DNA of 64,000 nt from an uncultured Spirochaetota bacterium (GTDB lineage: Bacteria > Spirochaetota > Spirochaetia > Treponematales > Treponemataceae), in assembly GCA_944389415.1 (NCBI GenBank), contig CALXMF010000001.1, forward strand, positions 310,001-374,000, read 5' to 3'. This document shows, piece after piece, positions 35,808 through 44,734 of the stretch. The notes beneath the pieces were generated by a model that made no database searches, was not told the DNA's origin, and saw only the letters and a program-made list of their open reading frames with translations. A program made the position numbers and the translations under genes. Each line of letters begins with the position of its first letter. The first letter of the stretch is position 1.

Positions 35808-36890
35808 ATGTATTCTCTGTTTCATACAGCAGGCGAACATCTTTACCGATTCAGACAAAAACATCCGCTGCCAACTTTTATATTGATGCGGCTGATAACT
35901 ATGGCCGTGATTCTTTTTATTCTGGGATTTGCAATTTTCGGACTTATGGAACTTGCTCCAGGTGATATTGTGGACCAGCTCATCACCCAGCAGCTTTTTT
36001 CAGGCAGTACTCAGATGGCCGGAGGCATGCAGTCTCAGGAAAATATCCTTACCGATGCGCAGTTTGAGGCGCGCCGTGCGGAACTTGGACTGAACAAACC
36101 ATTTTACATACAATATTTTTTATGGCTAAAAAGAGTTATATTGCAGCATGATCTCGGAGTCAGCCTTATTTCCCGCGCCCCAGTCAGTTTTTTGATTACA
36201 AGCCGTGTTATAAATTCTCTGATACTGAATTTAATATCACTCATTCTGATCACCGTGTTTTCTTTTATCCTCGGTGTATGGTTTTCTAGCAAAGCCGGTA
36301 CAGTACTTGATATTGCAGGAACATTCTTTGCGTTGGTAATGCACGCATTTCCGGGTATACTGATGCTCATTCTGCTGCAGTTATTTGGTGTTATAAGCGG
36401 ACTTTTTCCTGTGACTGCGTATCCGTTTTTTCCCTTTTCAGAAAATCCTCTTGCATTCACCGGCAGTTATCTGCACCATATTTTTCTGCCTCTTCTCGCC
36501 TCATTTCTCGGCGGCATAGGAGGAACAATGCGAATGATCCGAACAACAATGCTTGATCAAATGGGGCAGCCGTATATCACTGCGATACGATCAAGAGGTG
36601 TCTCTGAATGGAGGGTATATTTTGCACATGCATTTCGCAATACGCTCAATCCATACATTACCGGCAGCGCGAATCTGCTTGCCAGCTTGTTTTCAGGATC
36701 ACTTATTCTTGAAATCATTTTCGCGTATCCCGGAATAGGACGATTGATGTATGAGGCCGTAACTCAGGAAGATGTGAATCTTGTCCTGGCAAATATCATG
36801 TTTATTTCGTTTCTGGTATTGCTCGGCATGGTTATTTCTGATATTGTCCTCGCTCTTGTTGATCCCCGCATCAGATATGGAAAGGATTAA
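35808..36890 (+). CDS. oppB: Oligopeptide ABC transporter permease (OppB-like)
   Basis: This 360-residue integral membrane protein has six predicted helices and the EAA loop (IRTTMLDQMGQPYITAIRSRGVSEWRVY) near the C-terminal third that contacts the ATPase. The periplasmic loop between the first two helices is of normal size (ending QYFLWLKRVILQHDLGVS). A CGGAGG lies 11 nt before ATG 35808. The C-terminal LEIIFAYPGIGRLMYEAV is typical of OppB/DppB. It forms a heterodimeric channel with the next protein. Confidence 0.95.
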   Translation: MYSLFHTAGEHLYRFRQKHPLPTFILMRLITMAVILFILGFAIFGLMELAPGDIVDQLITQQLFSGSTQMAGGMQSQENILTDAQFEARRAELGLNKPFYIQYFLWLKRVILQHDLGVSLISRAPVSFLITSRVINSLILNLISLILITVFSFILGVWFSSKAGTVLDIAGTFFALVMHAFPGILMLILLQLFGVISGLFPVTAYPFFPFSENPLAFTGSYLHHIFLPLLASFLGGIGGTMRMIRTTMLDQMGQPYITAIRSRGVSEWRVYFAHAFRNTLNPYITGSANLLASLFSGSLILEIIFAYPGIGRLMYEAVTQEDVNLVLANIMFISFLVLLGMVISDIVLALVDPRIRYGKD

Positions 36891-36899
36891 AACACTGTT

Positions 36900-38006
36900 A
36901 TGAAATCGTTTTGGAAATATCTGCGCACACGCCCGCTTGGAGTTCTTTCGCTTATCATTCTCATCATTCTGTATCTTAGTATGATATTTGCGGAATTTAT
37001 CGCCCCGTACACACCAACACAATCATTTAATGATTATACGTATTGTCCACCGAACGCGCGCATTGTTTTGGGCAGACAGGGTGGATGTATTCAGGTTCAG
37101 GAACGGCGTGTCATTAACACGGCGACCTGGCAGTATGTCCGTGTCAAAGACAAGTATGAACCGGTACGCTTTTTTGTAAAAACAGAACCGTATAAACTTG
37201 CCGGTTTTATACCGGCTGAACACAAATTATTTGGCACAGATGGGCAAATTCCTGTATTTCTATTAGGAGCAGATCATCTTGGGCGTGATTTATTCAGCAG
37301 GATTGTATATGGCAGCCGTATTTCATTAACAATCGGATTTATTGCGACTGCTGTTTCTCTCTTTCTTGCAGTACTCTTTGGAGGTACGGCAGGTTATTTT
37401 GGTGGCGCGGCCGATTGGGGAATTATGCGTCTTTCTGAATTTTTTATGCTCATACCGGGGCTTTATCTTATCCTGTTTCTTCGCTCCCTGATGTCCACCA
37501 CAATGGATACAGGTCAGTCTTATATGATGATAACACTGATACTAGCGCTTGTTGGCTGGCCTGCCTCCGCACGGACAATCAGAGGACTTGTTCATGCCAT
37601 TAAACGAGAAGAATTCATTCTAAACGCGCAGCTTGAAGGAATCCCGTCTGTGGTTATCATTTTCCGCCATATTATTCCGCAGACAGCAAGTCTGCTTATC
37701 GTAAGCATTGCGCTCAGCATTCCCGGTTTTATTATGAGTGAAACAACTTTATCATACCTCGGACTCGGTATTGCTGATCCTGCGGTAAGCTGGGGTTCGC
37801 TTATCAAACGGGATATTTCAACGATAAGCAATCTGAAACATTTTCCCTGGCTGCTCAATCCGGTCTGGCTGCTGCTCACTGTCACACTGGCTTTTAATTT
37901 TCTGGGAGATGTACTTCGTGATTATTTTGATCCATACCATGCTGTTTTCACACGATTTTCTCTGATTCGTTCGCAAAAGAAAGGACAAAAAAGAAAAGAA
38001 AAATGA
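36900..38006 (+). CDS. oppC: Oligopeptide ABC transporter permease (OppC-like)
   Basis: This 368-residue permease partners OppB. It begins with a cytoplasmic and one-helix N-terminus (RPLGVLSLIILIILYLSM) followed by the OppC_N motif AEFIAPYTPTQSFNDYTYCPP. An unusual insertion (about 60-105) with charged repeats precedes the conserved LLGADHLGRDLFSRIVYGSRIS. The EAA loop is RTIRGLVHAIKREEFILNAQLEGI. The Opp-type signature EFFMLIPGLYL is slightly changed. Its stop overlaps the ATPase start by 4 bp (ATGA), a sign of coupling. Confidence 0.94.
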   Translation: MKSFWKYLRTRPLGVLSLIILIILYLSMIFAEFIAPYTPTQSFNDYTYCPPNARIVLGRQGGCIQVQERRVINTATWQYVRVKDKYEPVRFFVKTEPYKLAGFIPAEHKLFGTDGQIPVFLLGADHLGRDLFSRIVYGSRISLTIGFIATAVSLFLAVLFGGTAGYFGGAADWGIMRLSEFFMLIPGLYLILFLRSLMSTTMDTGQSYMMITLILALVGWPASARTIRGLVHAIKREEFILNAQLEGIPSVVIIFRHIIPQTASLLIVSIALSIPGFIMSETTLSYLGLGIADPAVSWGSLIKRDISTISNLKHFPWLLNPVWLLLTVTLAFNFLGDVLRDYFDPYHAVFTRFSLIRSQKKGQKRKEK

Positions 38007-38992
38007 GTAACGACCTGTTGCAAATACAAGATTTAACAGTAACTTTTTCTTCTGCATCGCCTCATGTACCAGCTTTGCAGGCAGTACGCGGTATATCATA
38101 TTCGCTAAAGAAGGGAGAAATCCTTGGTATAGTGGGGGAGAGCGGTTCCGGAAAAAGCGTCTCAACAACAGCAATTCCCGGTCTCTTGCCGTCCAGCGCA
38201 AAACTCTCCGGTTCTATTTTATTTGACGGTACAGAGCTGTTAAATCAGCCGCAGGCTGTCCTGCGTCGCTATAGGGGAGGGCGAATCGGCATGATATTTC
38301 AGGAACCGGGCCGTTCCTATGACCCCCTGCAGAATATAGGCGCTGTATTTCATGAAACATTCCGCTGTTCACAGCCCAATATCAGCCGTCTGCAATCAGA
38401 TATGCTTGCAGCGCAGCTGCTTGCAGAAACGGGGTTGCAGGACGCAGTGCAGCGGCTGCGCTCCTTTCCGCATCAGTTCTCCGGCGGTCAGCTCCAGCGT
38501 ATTGGAATTGCTTTAGCGCTCGCGCAAAACTGTGACCTGCTCATCGCCGATGAGCCGACAACCGCACTCGACGTCACGATTCAGGCGCAGATTGTAGAAC
38601 TTCTTAAAAAACTTCAGCAGAAGAGGGGTATTGCGATTCTCTTTATCAGTCACAATATAGATATTGTCGCCGCTATAGCAAACCGTATTATGGTAATGTA
38701 CGGAGGACTTATTATGGAAACCGGTACTACAGAATATATTCTGAATTCCTGCAGCCATCCTTACACACAGGCACTGTTACAAGCCGCACCCCGTTTTGGC
38801 AGCCATTATTCGCAATCCAGACTTGTTTCTATTCCCGGCAAAGTATGCGACCCGCGCAGACCGCCGGCAGGCTGTCCATTCGCTCCCCGCTGCAGCAAGG
38901 CACAGGACATATGCAAAACTGTATTGCCTCAGCTGAAACAAAGAACAACAGGAAACAGCGCCTGCCGCTGTTTCCTCACGCAGGAGGAATAG
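38003..38992 (+). CDS. oppD: Oligopeptide ABC transporter ATPase (OppD-like)
   Basis: This 329-residue ATPase has Walker A GESGSGKS, the Q-loop MIFQEPGRSYDP, the ABC signature FSGGQLQRIGIALAL, Walker B LLIADEPTTALD and H-loop LFISHNID. The C-terminal Cys-rich motif CPFAPRCSKAQDICK, typical of the OppD/F group, is present and may bind a metal or cluster. It powers peptide uptake, sits at the inner face of the membrane and is coupled to OppC by ATGA. Confidence 0.96.
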   Translation: MSNDLLQIQDLTVTFSSASPHVPALQAVRGISYSLKKGEILGIVGESGSGKSVSTTAIPGLLPSSAKLSGSILFDGTELLNQPQAVLRRYRGGRIGMIFQEPGRSYDPLQNIGAVFHETFRCSQPNISRLQSDMLAAQLLAETGLQDAVQRLRSFPHQFSGGQLQRIGIALALAQNCDLLIADEPTTALDVTIQAQIVELLKKLQQKRGIAILFISHNIDIVAAIANRIMVMYGGLIMETGTTEYILNSCSHPYTQALLQAAPRFGSHYSQSRLVSIPGKVCDPRRPPAGCPFAPRCSKAQDICKTVLPQLKQRTTGNSACRCFLTQEE

Positions 38993-38996
38993 TCTC

Positions 38997-39959
38997 ATGA
39001 ATACGCCCATTCTCACCGTCAGCGGCTTGCAAAAGCGATTCAATCGCGAAGCGGGATTTTTTGCTCCATTTGGTGAATTTGTATATGCCGTAAATGACGT
39101 TACTTTTGAACTGAATAAAACAGAAACGTACGCGCTTGTGGGTGAATCAGGCTGCGGAAAGACGACAACAGCACGCCTGCTTATACGTATGTATGAACCT
39201 TCCGCCGGCAGTATTTATTATCATGGTTCTGATTTGCAAGGAAATGTCTGCTCAATGAATACCGCGCAATTAAGACAATACCGGGAATCAGTAAAATATA
39301 TTTTTCAGGACCCGGCAAAAAGCCTTAATCCGCGCATGACGGTAGAAGAAATACTGCTTTGTGGATATCGTTATTCAAAAAAATGGCCAGGCAGACAGCA
39401 GGCACGCAAAGAAGCTGCACAAATTCTTGAAGAAACAGGTTTATCTGCCGCGGATATGGATCGCCGTCCGGCAGATTTTTCAGGCGGACAGCGGCAGCGG
39501 ATTTCTATTGCACGGGGCCTCATAATGCGGCCGCAGGTGCTTATCTGTGACGAAGTTATATCTGCGCTTGATGTTTCCATTCAGGGGCAGATACTTAACC
39601 TGCTGCTTGAACTGCGCCAAAACCGCGGTCTCTCACTGATTTTTATTACGCATGACCTGAAAGTGGCCTCTTATTTCTGTGACCGCATCGGCGTCATGTA
39701 TCACGGAGAAATAGTAGAAGAAGCCCCCGCACAGAATTTGTACCGCGAAGCGCTGCACCCGTACACACAACTGCTTTTCGCAAGTTTTTCTCCGGCACGT
39801 GGGGAACTGCTGCGCGGAGAAGCAGCCTCATCCGGCAGTACGGCAAATGGCTGTCCCTTTGCGCCGCGCTGCCCCAAAGCGCAAACACGATGCACACAGC
39901 AGAGACCTCCTGTGATACAGAAATCATCGGAGCACCGTGTTTCATGCTTTCTGGCATAA
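38997..39959 (+). CDS. oppF: Oligopeptide ABC transporter ATPase (OppF-like)
   Basis: This 320-residue partner ATPase has Walker A GESGCGKT, Q-loop YIFQDPAKSLNPRM, signature FSGGQRQRISIARGLI, Walker B VLICDEVISALD and H-loop FITHDLKV. The C-terminal oligopeptide-transporter motif CPFAPRCPKAQTRC is intact. It starts 4 bp after oppD with AGGAGG about 9 nt before the ATG at 38997. It is the last gene of the operon and is followed by a strong terminator. Confidence 0.96.
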   Translation: MNTPILTVSGLQKRFNREAGFFAPFGEFVYAVNDVTFELNKTETYALVGESGCGKTTTARLLIRMYEPSAGSIYYHGSDLQGNVCSMNTAQLRQYRESVKYIFQDPAKSLNPRMTVEEILLCGYRYSKKWPGRQQARKEAAQILEETGLSAADMDRRPADFSGGQRQRISIARGLIMRPQVLICDEVISALDVSIQGQILNLLLELRQNRGLSLIFITHDLKVASYFCDRIGVMYHGEIVEEAPAQNLYREALHPYTQLLFASFSPARGELLRGEAASSGSTANGCPFAPRCPKAQTRCTQQRPPVIQKSSEHRVSCFLA

Positions 39960-39977
39960 ACCGGCAGCGGCAAATAA

Positions 39978-40010
39978 AAAACCGCCGCGGAACACTCCGC
40001 GCGCGGTTTT
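39978..40010 (+). terminator. Terminator after the oligopeptide operon
   Basis: A GC-rich stem (AAAACCGCCGCGG arm at 39978-39990 with the arm at 39997-40010, one-base bulge) with a small loop ends in TTTT, 18 bp after the oppF stop. The A-run on the other side could end the convergent lipoprotein gene too. Confidence 0.85.
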
Positions 40011-40034
40011 ACTGCTGCAATATAAAAATACTAT

Positions 40035-40745
40035 CTATTTTCTAGTCAGATCAAGCTGAGTAATCGCACCGTAAAACAAGTCAGACAACGCCTCTCCCCA
40101 TATTTTCAGCCTATTATTATTCAATTCATACGAAAGTGATGAAGCTCCTCCATCGAGTACTATCGTACCAGAACTACCCAACTGCCAGGTTCCTTTTACC
40201 CAAAGATCACTTGTATCTGTAACCCATACTGTAAATTTATACGAATTCTCAGCAGCATCCTGTTTTAATTCCAATGATACCGTGTTCCCCATTTCGGGAA
40301 CAGTTCCTGTCCATGTCCCATACAGATCAGCTTCAGATACTGTTCTTGAAAGTGTAATTTCGATGTCGCTGTCTCCCCAAAATTGGGACAAGGCATCTCC
40401 CCATATTTTCAGCTTATTATTATTCAATTCATATGAAAGTGATGAAGCTCCTCCATCGAGTACTATCGTACCAGAACTACCCAACTGCCAGGTTCCTTTT
40501 ACCCAAAGATCACTTGTATCTGTAACCCATACTGTAAATTTATACGAATTCTCAGCAGCATCCTGTTTTAATTCCAATGATACCGTGTTCCCCATTTCGG
40601 GAACAGTTCCTGTCCATGTCCCATACAGATCAGATTCAGATACTGTGCCGCCGCTTCCGCTGTTTGCGGCCGTATCACAGCCAATAATCATTCCCGCAAG
40701 CAGCAGTATCACAGCCGCAACCACGCTCAATTTTTGTCTTTTCAT
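40035..40745 (-). CDS. Lipoprotein with recently duplicated 101-residue domain
   Basis: This 236-residue lipoprotein has a lipobox in GMIIGCDTA. The mature part is two tandem copies of one beta domain (TVSESDLYGTWTGTVPEMGN... and TVSEADLYGTWTGTVPEMGN...), each about 101 residues and identical over most of their length. The DNA repeats (about 40085-40343 and 40388-40646, 303-bp period) differ at only a handful of positions, so the duplication is recent or is kept homogenised. The pattern TWTGTVP...LELKQD...GTWQL is lipocalin-like. The function is unknown. AAGGAG lies before the ATG. It has no operon partner, and a single-unit form in relatives would be expected. Confidence 0.85.
   Translation of the reverse strand: MKRQKLSVVAAVILLLAGMIIGCDTAANSGSGGTVSESDLYGTWTGTVPEMGNTVSLELKQDAAENSYKFTVWVTDTSDLWVKGTWQLGSSGTIVLDGGASSLSYELNNNKLKIWGDALSQFWGDSDIEITLSRTVSEADLYGTWTGTVPEMGNTVSLELKQDAAENSYKFTVWVTDTSDLWVKGTWQLGSSGTIVLDGGASSLSYELNNNRLKIWGEALSDLFYGAITQLDLTRK
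40085..40646. repeat. Near-identical 303-bp-period tandem duplication
   Basis: Two copies of about 259 bp lie 303 bp apart within the lipoprotein gene. Both encode the same roughly 90-residue core; differences are few (for example the codon giving NNNK versus NNNR). High identity between copies makes expansion or contraction by recombination likely. Confidence 0.9.
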
Positions 40746-40858
40746 AACAACTCCTTAATAAACACACACCAATATTATCCTGCTCTTGTCACAATACCGC
40801 GCGTGTTTTGCTAATAACTTTTCTATTTTCTCTCCCTGTCCAGTATTCTTACAGACAG

Positions 40859-41443
40859 TTAGAACCAGACCCGCATACCAGCAACAGCGTCAAATCCAAA
40901 ATGAGGATATACAACTCCATACTGGGAATATCCCGAAGGATCATAACTGTTGTTTTTAGCGATTCCAATTCCCACAAGCGGAATAATTTGCAGATAGGGT
41001 TCCAGCCTGCCATTCAAAAATGATGAGGTAATCCCAACAGGAACTCTGCCGCATATTTTTACTCCGAAATTTTCCTCAATACAAACAGTTCTGCGTGTCT
41101 CATCAAGCTCTTTACCGGTATGATATCCGGCTTCCCAACCCAGTCCGATAAACCAGCGAACCGGTCCTGCTATTGGTTTATTCAACAGCCAGTAATCATT
41201 TGAGACGCCTATATACACCTCTCCGGTACCAAACCCCAGATCTACATTAAATATGATATCCCGGTTATCTAGTTTCAGTGTTGCCGACACAAGGCCCGGC
41301 TCAAAATCATAACCGCCACCAATGTGCAATCCTATACCAATCGCAAAACTGCTTGATACAGACAGCAGCATAACAAAAAACAACATACACAGCTTTTTTT
41401 TCTCAGTATGTCTCACAAAATTCAGCTTTTCAGATATACTCAT
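40859..41443 (-). CDS. Small outer-membrane beta-barrel protein
   Basis: This 194-residue protein starts at ATG 41443 with AAAGGAG upstream; an earlier in-frame start (41491) has no such site. The signal peptide lies further in than usual (about 17-38, CMLFFVMLLSVSSSFAIG), after a short basic leader (NFVRHTEKKK). The mature protein is eight or so beta strands (GIGLHIGGGYDFEPG ... GFDAVAGMRVWF) ending in an aromatic strand, as in OmpW/OmpA-type small barrels. Function is unknown. Confidence 0.75.
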   Translation of the reverse strand: MSISEKLNFVRHTEKKKLCMLFFVMLLSVSSSFAIGIGLHIGGGYDFEPGLVSATLKLDNRDIIFNVDLGFGTGEVYIGVSNDYWLLNKPIAGPVRWFIGLGWEAGYHTGKELDETRRTVCIEENFGVKICGRVPVGITSSFLNGRLEPYLQIIPLVGIGIAKNNSYDPSGYSQYGVVYPHFGFDAVAGMRVWF

Positions 41444-41844
41444 ACTGCACTCCTTTGTAACAGACAGAAAGTATCCAAATAAGTACCACATAAAACAGTA
41501 TTTCTTTTTCTTATCAGCTTCACCTCCTGTTCAGGAATATGGATTCAGTATACGGCTGTATGTGTATCATACAGCGATACACATACGATAAAATGTTTGA
41601 ATTTATATCAGCGACGCTGCAAAACATATAATTCGCAAAGCCCCTATTAATTCCTGATTGTACAGTATCATCCTGATATGTATGTATTCAGCATGACAAA
41701 AAAAAAAAAATGTCAACCATTAATATTATAGAACAGCCTTCTTTGTGGATAATTTATCCAATAAAAAAAACGCCTGCCTCAATATTCCTGAGACATGCAT
41801 TTTTATGATATACTGCGGAATATATTTTGACACAGGCAGGCAAT
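41444..41844. other. 401-bp gap with overlapping hairpins and a poly-A run
   Basis: This is the upstream region of the small outer-membrane protein gene (minus strand) and of the membrane protein gene (plus strand). It holds two alternative stem-loops at 41555-41585, a run of 13 A's at 41698-41710 flanked by TGACA/TGTCA, and a TATACT at about 41808 that may serve the plus-strand gene. No RNA gene was recognised. Confidence 0.55.
41555..41585. promoter_or_regulatory. Two overlapping mutually exclusive stem-loops
   Basis: GCTGTAT (41555-41561) pairs with ATACAGC (41569-41575). In turn TATGTGTATC (41559-41568) pairs with GATACACATA (41576-41585). The two stems share sequence, so only one can form at a time. 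It lies about 110 bp upstream of the small barrel gene's start. It could be an operator or an RNA switch. Confidence 0.4.
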
Positions 41845-42249
41845 ATGGCTGATACAGATCCTTCAGAACATACCACAGAATCAGAGCCGCAGAAAAAAAG
41901 CCGTCACTATACACTCTATATGGTCGCCGGCGCGTATTTGCTTTACCTAGTATATGAAATGATTGTCGATATCCAGGAAGGCACAATATCCAATCTGCCG
42001 ATGGCGATTATCTCAAGCGTCGTATTCGGTGCAGGCGGCATTCTGCTTCTGCTCTATGCGTGGCGGATGACTAAAAAACAGAAAGAAGCTGAAAACGCTG
42101 AACTTGAGGAAATACACCGCAAGGAAGCAGAAGAAAAAAAGCAGGCCGCACCAGACACCCAGGAAGAACATCACTTTCTGGATGATTATGACGCATCTGC
42201 GGATACGGACCTTGGCACAGAGGCAGAACAGACTGACTCACACATATGA
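41845..42249 (+). CDS. Small two-helix membrane protein
   Basis: This 134-residue protein starts at ATG 41845 (AGGCAGG about 5-6 nt upstream; the TTG at 41827 is a less likely alternative). After an acidic N-terminus there are two membrane helices (YTLYMVAGAYLLYLVYEMIV and NLPMAIISSVVFGAGGILLLLYAW). A Lys/Glu-rich coiled-coil segment (KKQKEAENAELEEIHRKE) and an acidic tail follow. The stop overlaps the RsmE start by ATGA, so the two are co-translated. I do not recognise a family. Confidence 0.8.
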   Translation: MADTDPSEHTTESEPQKKSRHYTLYMVAGAYLLYLVYEMIVDIQEGTISNLPMAIISSVVFGAGGILLLLYAWRMTKKQKEAENAELEEIHRKEAEEKKQAAPDTQEEHHFLDDYDASADTDLGTEAEQTDSHI

Positions 42250-42989
42250 ATATTATTCTTTTTTCTCAGGATGAAAGCACCCAGCCGCTGGCGTTTGATG
42301 ATGAGCGTGCACAGCATCTGCTTCGAATTCTGCACAAAACAGAAGGCAGTACTTTTGACGCCGGTATAGAAAACGGAAGGGCAGGAACAGCGCAAATTAC
42401 CCACATAGACGACAATAAGCGTCTTATCTATTTCTCATTTACCGAGCAGACAGATGGCAAGCCTTTGTATCCGCTTCGGTTTATTATCGGATTTCCCCGT
42501 CCTATACAGCTTAAACGTCTTTTTCGGGATGCTGCCGGACTTGGTGTTTCAGAACTGCATCTGTGCGGTACAGAACTTGGCGAAAAATCATATATGCAAA
42601 CAACACTTTTACAGCGGGGAACAGCGCATTCATTGCTGCGAGACGGCAGTATACAGGCAAAAAGCACACATGTGCCGCAAGTATTTGTTCATGACTCGCT
42701 TAGCAGTTGTCTTGCACAGGTCGCTCCAAGTGGAGTTCTCGGCGCTTTAGACAATATCCGCCCTACGGTGCCGTTCGCCCAATTCCTTAGCCAACATACA
42801 CCGCAGACGCTTGCTGCAAAGGGAATATGGGCAGCAGTCGGCAGTGAACGGGGATGGACAGACAAAGAAAGGGCAATTCTTGAATCATATGGATTTACCC
42901 GCTGCGGTATGGGAGAAAGAATACTGCGGACCGAGACTGCGGTAACAGTCGCAGCAACGCTGGCCCTTGCCGCAATGAATACGATATAA
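42246..42989 (+). CDS. rsmE: 16S rRNA m3U1498 methyltransferase
   Basis: This 247-residue SPOUT-fold methyltransferase has the N-terminal PUA-like part (MNIILFSQDESTQPL ... RAQHLLRILHKTEG). The trefoil-knot C-terminus carries WAAVGSERGWTDKERAILE and GMGERILRTETAVTVAATLALAAM, the SAM-binding signature of RsmE. The usual GPEGG loop is GSERG here, a modest variant. It modifies the decoding-site region of 16S rRNA. It is coupled to the upstream membrane protein and 19 bp upstream of the HExxH protein. Confidence 0.93.
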   Translation: MNIILFSQDESTQPLAFDDERAQHLLRILHKTEGSTFDAGIENGRAGTAQITHIDDNKRLIYFSFTEQTDGKPLYPLRFIIGFPRPIQLKRLFRDAAGLGVSELHLCGTELGEKSYMQTTLLQRGTAHSLLRDGSIQAKSTHVPQVFVHDSLSSCLAQVAPSGVLGALDNIRPTVPFAQFLSQHTPQTLAAKGIWAAVGSERGWTDKERAILESYGFTRCGMGERILRTETAVTVAATLALAAMNTI

Positions 42990-43008
42990 TCAAAAACGAG
43001 GTGTACAC

Positions 43009-43815
43009 ATGAATCAGGATCAAATAAAAGAGCTATTGCTGCAAATAGAAGATTCTCAGCTTGAATTTACCGTTACCATGACTGGAAAAGAAAGTAAAAA
43101 AGTAAACGGTCTGTATAAACCAGATACGTGCGAAATACTGCTGCATAATAAGAATTTCTCAAACGACAATCAGCTTATTTATACGGCGATTCATGAATAT
43201 ACGCATCATCTGTTAAATGAAGAACAGATTGCCCGATGCGGCACCGGTTCACGGCCGCGTTATACCCGCGCGCACACCAATATGTTTTGGGCACGATTTC
43301 ATGGACTGCTTACTGCCGCAGAGCAGAAAGGGATCTATAAAATAGGACTTGAAAATGCTCCTGAGCTTGCCGCTTTAACAGAAACAATACGAAAAAAATA
43401 TTTAGAACAGAATGGAATTCTGATGCAGGAGTTTGGTCAAATGCTCATCAAAGCTCATGAACTATGTCAGGATGCGGGAATCCGTTATGAAGATTATATC
43501 GACCGTGTACTATGCCTCCCGCGTACAGCTGCCGCCAGTATTACCAAAGTAAGCACCGCGCATCTGGACCCATCAATGGGATATGAAAATATGAAAATGG
43601 TTGCTTCTATCGGGAATGAAGACAAAAGGAAACAGGCAGAACAGGAAATCATGGCAGGACAGAGTCCTGATTCAGTCCGCTTTATGATGAAGAAAAAAGC
43701 AGCGGAAACAGACGAAAAAACCCGCCTGGAAAAAGAAAAAAAACGGCTTGAAAAAACAATCAGTCAGCTTTCTGCCCGGCTGGAACAAGTGGAGGAATCT
43801 CTTGCAAATCTGTAA
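43009..43815 (+). CDS. HExxH putative metallopeptidase with coiled-coil tail
   Basis: This 268-residue protein has a zinc-binding HEYTH at residues 62-66 (TAIHEYTHHLL). A possible third ligand lies in RAHTNMFWARFHGLL. The layout resembles small zincins such as SprT/WLM-like or ImmA/IrrE-like proteins, but I cannot place it in one. The C-terminal third is a charged coiled coil (KKKAAETDEKTRLEKEKKRLEKT). GAGG precedes ATG 43009. It lies between rsmE and the 43802 gene in a probable operon ending in rsmG. It lacks a signal peptide, so it is probably cytoplasmic. Confidence 0.8.
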   Translation: MNQDQIKELLLQIEDSQLEFTVTMTGKESKKVNGLYKPDTCEILLHNKNFSNDNQLIYTAIHEYTHHLLNEEQIARCGTGSRPRYTRAHTNMFWARFHGLLTAAEQKGIYKIGLENAPELAALTETIRKKYLEQNGILMQEFGQMLIKAHELCQDAGIRYEDYIDRVLCLPRTAAASITKVSTAHLDPSMGYENMKMVASIGNEDKRKQAEQEIMAGQSPDSVRFMMKKKAAETDEKTRLEKEKKRLEKTISQLSARLEQVEESLANL

Positions 43816-44734
43816 TGACTTCACCTGCAACAAAAATATGCCAACGATAGTATTTTTTGTGGTATTAAGCTGTATCATGTTACCGGAATCTCCATCGCTT
43901 GAAATGCCGGAATTGCCGTCGATAACACAGCCATCTATGCCGGAACTCAGCAGCGGTTCAGCACCATATCGGCCGGTTATGCCCAGCGCACCATACCGCC
44001 CCGCCGCAGTACAAAAACAGGATAATCAAACTTCAAGTCATCCGGAGACAAAATCTGAAACTGAAACTCAGCAAGGCACCGTAACAGTACCGACTGATAT
44101 TCAGACAGCAGCAGGATTGCTTACCGGTACAGCAGATAATATCGGCTTAATGGGGAATATCCCCGGTCTTTTCTCTTTGCTGGGGCAGCAGGAAGCACAA
44201 ATAACTGCGCGAACAGCTACTCAGCCACAAACAGCCGTCACTACCGCACAATTGGAACATTTGCTGGAAGAAGTCAAAGCAATCCGGAATGAACGGGAAT
44301 TGCTTGAAGGAAAAACCTCTGAAATTCCTGTATCCCGTATTTTACGCTTCAAAATAAATGGATATAATATACTCGACACCTGTTCAAATATAGTTGTTTC
44401 CCAACCAGAACAAGATGGTTCTTTTCTTGTGTCAGGCGATAGAAAATATATGATAGACGGTAAACAGGCATCAGAAAGTTTTTATATTTTGTTTACTGCT
44501 CAGCGTAAACACGCAGAGCAAACAGTATATTCCGCTTCTACTGCGGTCGTACAAGATCAGATCCAGGAAGGATCTCTTTTATACCGCATGGCAGCACAAG
44601 AACCAAAAGAGGCATTTCGTACAGGCAATCTCATAACACTCAGATCCGCAGCTGTTCACACAGGAGCAGAAAATACTGAGGATTGGAGAGTAGATTTGCT
44701 TATTGACCTTCAGGACAGGAGCACTCCGCTGTGA
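43802..44734 (+). CDS. Proline-rich anchored protein of unknown function
   Basis: The start is uncertain. TTG 43802 has GGAGG six bases upstream and overlaps the previous gene's end, while ATG 43838 (MPTIVFFVVLSCIM) has no ribosome binding site. Both give an N-terminal hydrophobic segment that could be a signal or anchor. A Pro/Ser/Gln/Thr-rich region (about 30-150, SITQPSMPELSSG, SAPYRPVMPSAPYRP) follows, then a folded C-terminal part (about 200-310, ILRFKINGYNILDTCSN ... LLIDLQDRSTPL). I do not recognise it. Its stop overlaps the GTG start of rsmG. Confidence 0.65.
   Translation: MQICNDFTCNKNMPTIVFFVVLSCIMLPESPSLEMPELPSITQPSMPELSSGSAPYRPVMPSAPYRPAAVQKQDNQTSSHPETKSETETQQGTVTVPTDIQTAAGLLTGTADNIGLMGNIPGLFSLLGQQEAQITARTATQPQTAVTTAQLEHLLEEVKAIRNERELLEGKTSEIPVSRILRFKINGYNILDTCSNIVVSQPEQDGSFLVSGDRKYMIDGKQASESFYILFTAQRKHAEQTVYSASTAVVQDQIQEGSLLYRMAAQEPKEAFRTGNLITLRSAAVHTGAENTEDWRVDLLIDLQDRSTPL

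Noticed and set aside
40085-40646. Tandem repeat considered as CRISPR or satellite
   Set aside because: The units are 259 bp, in frame, and encode the same protein domain. There are no short repeats with spacers.
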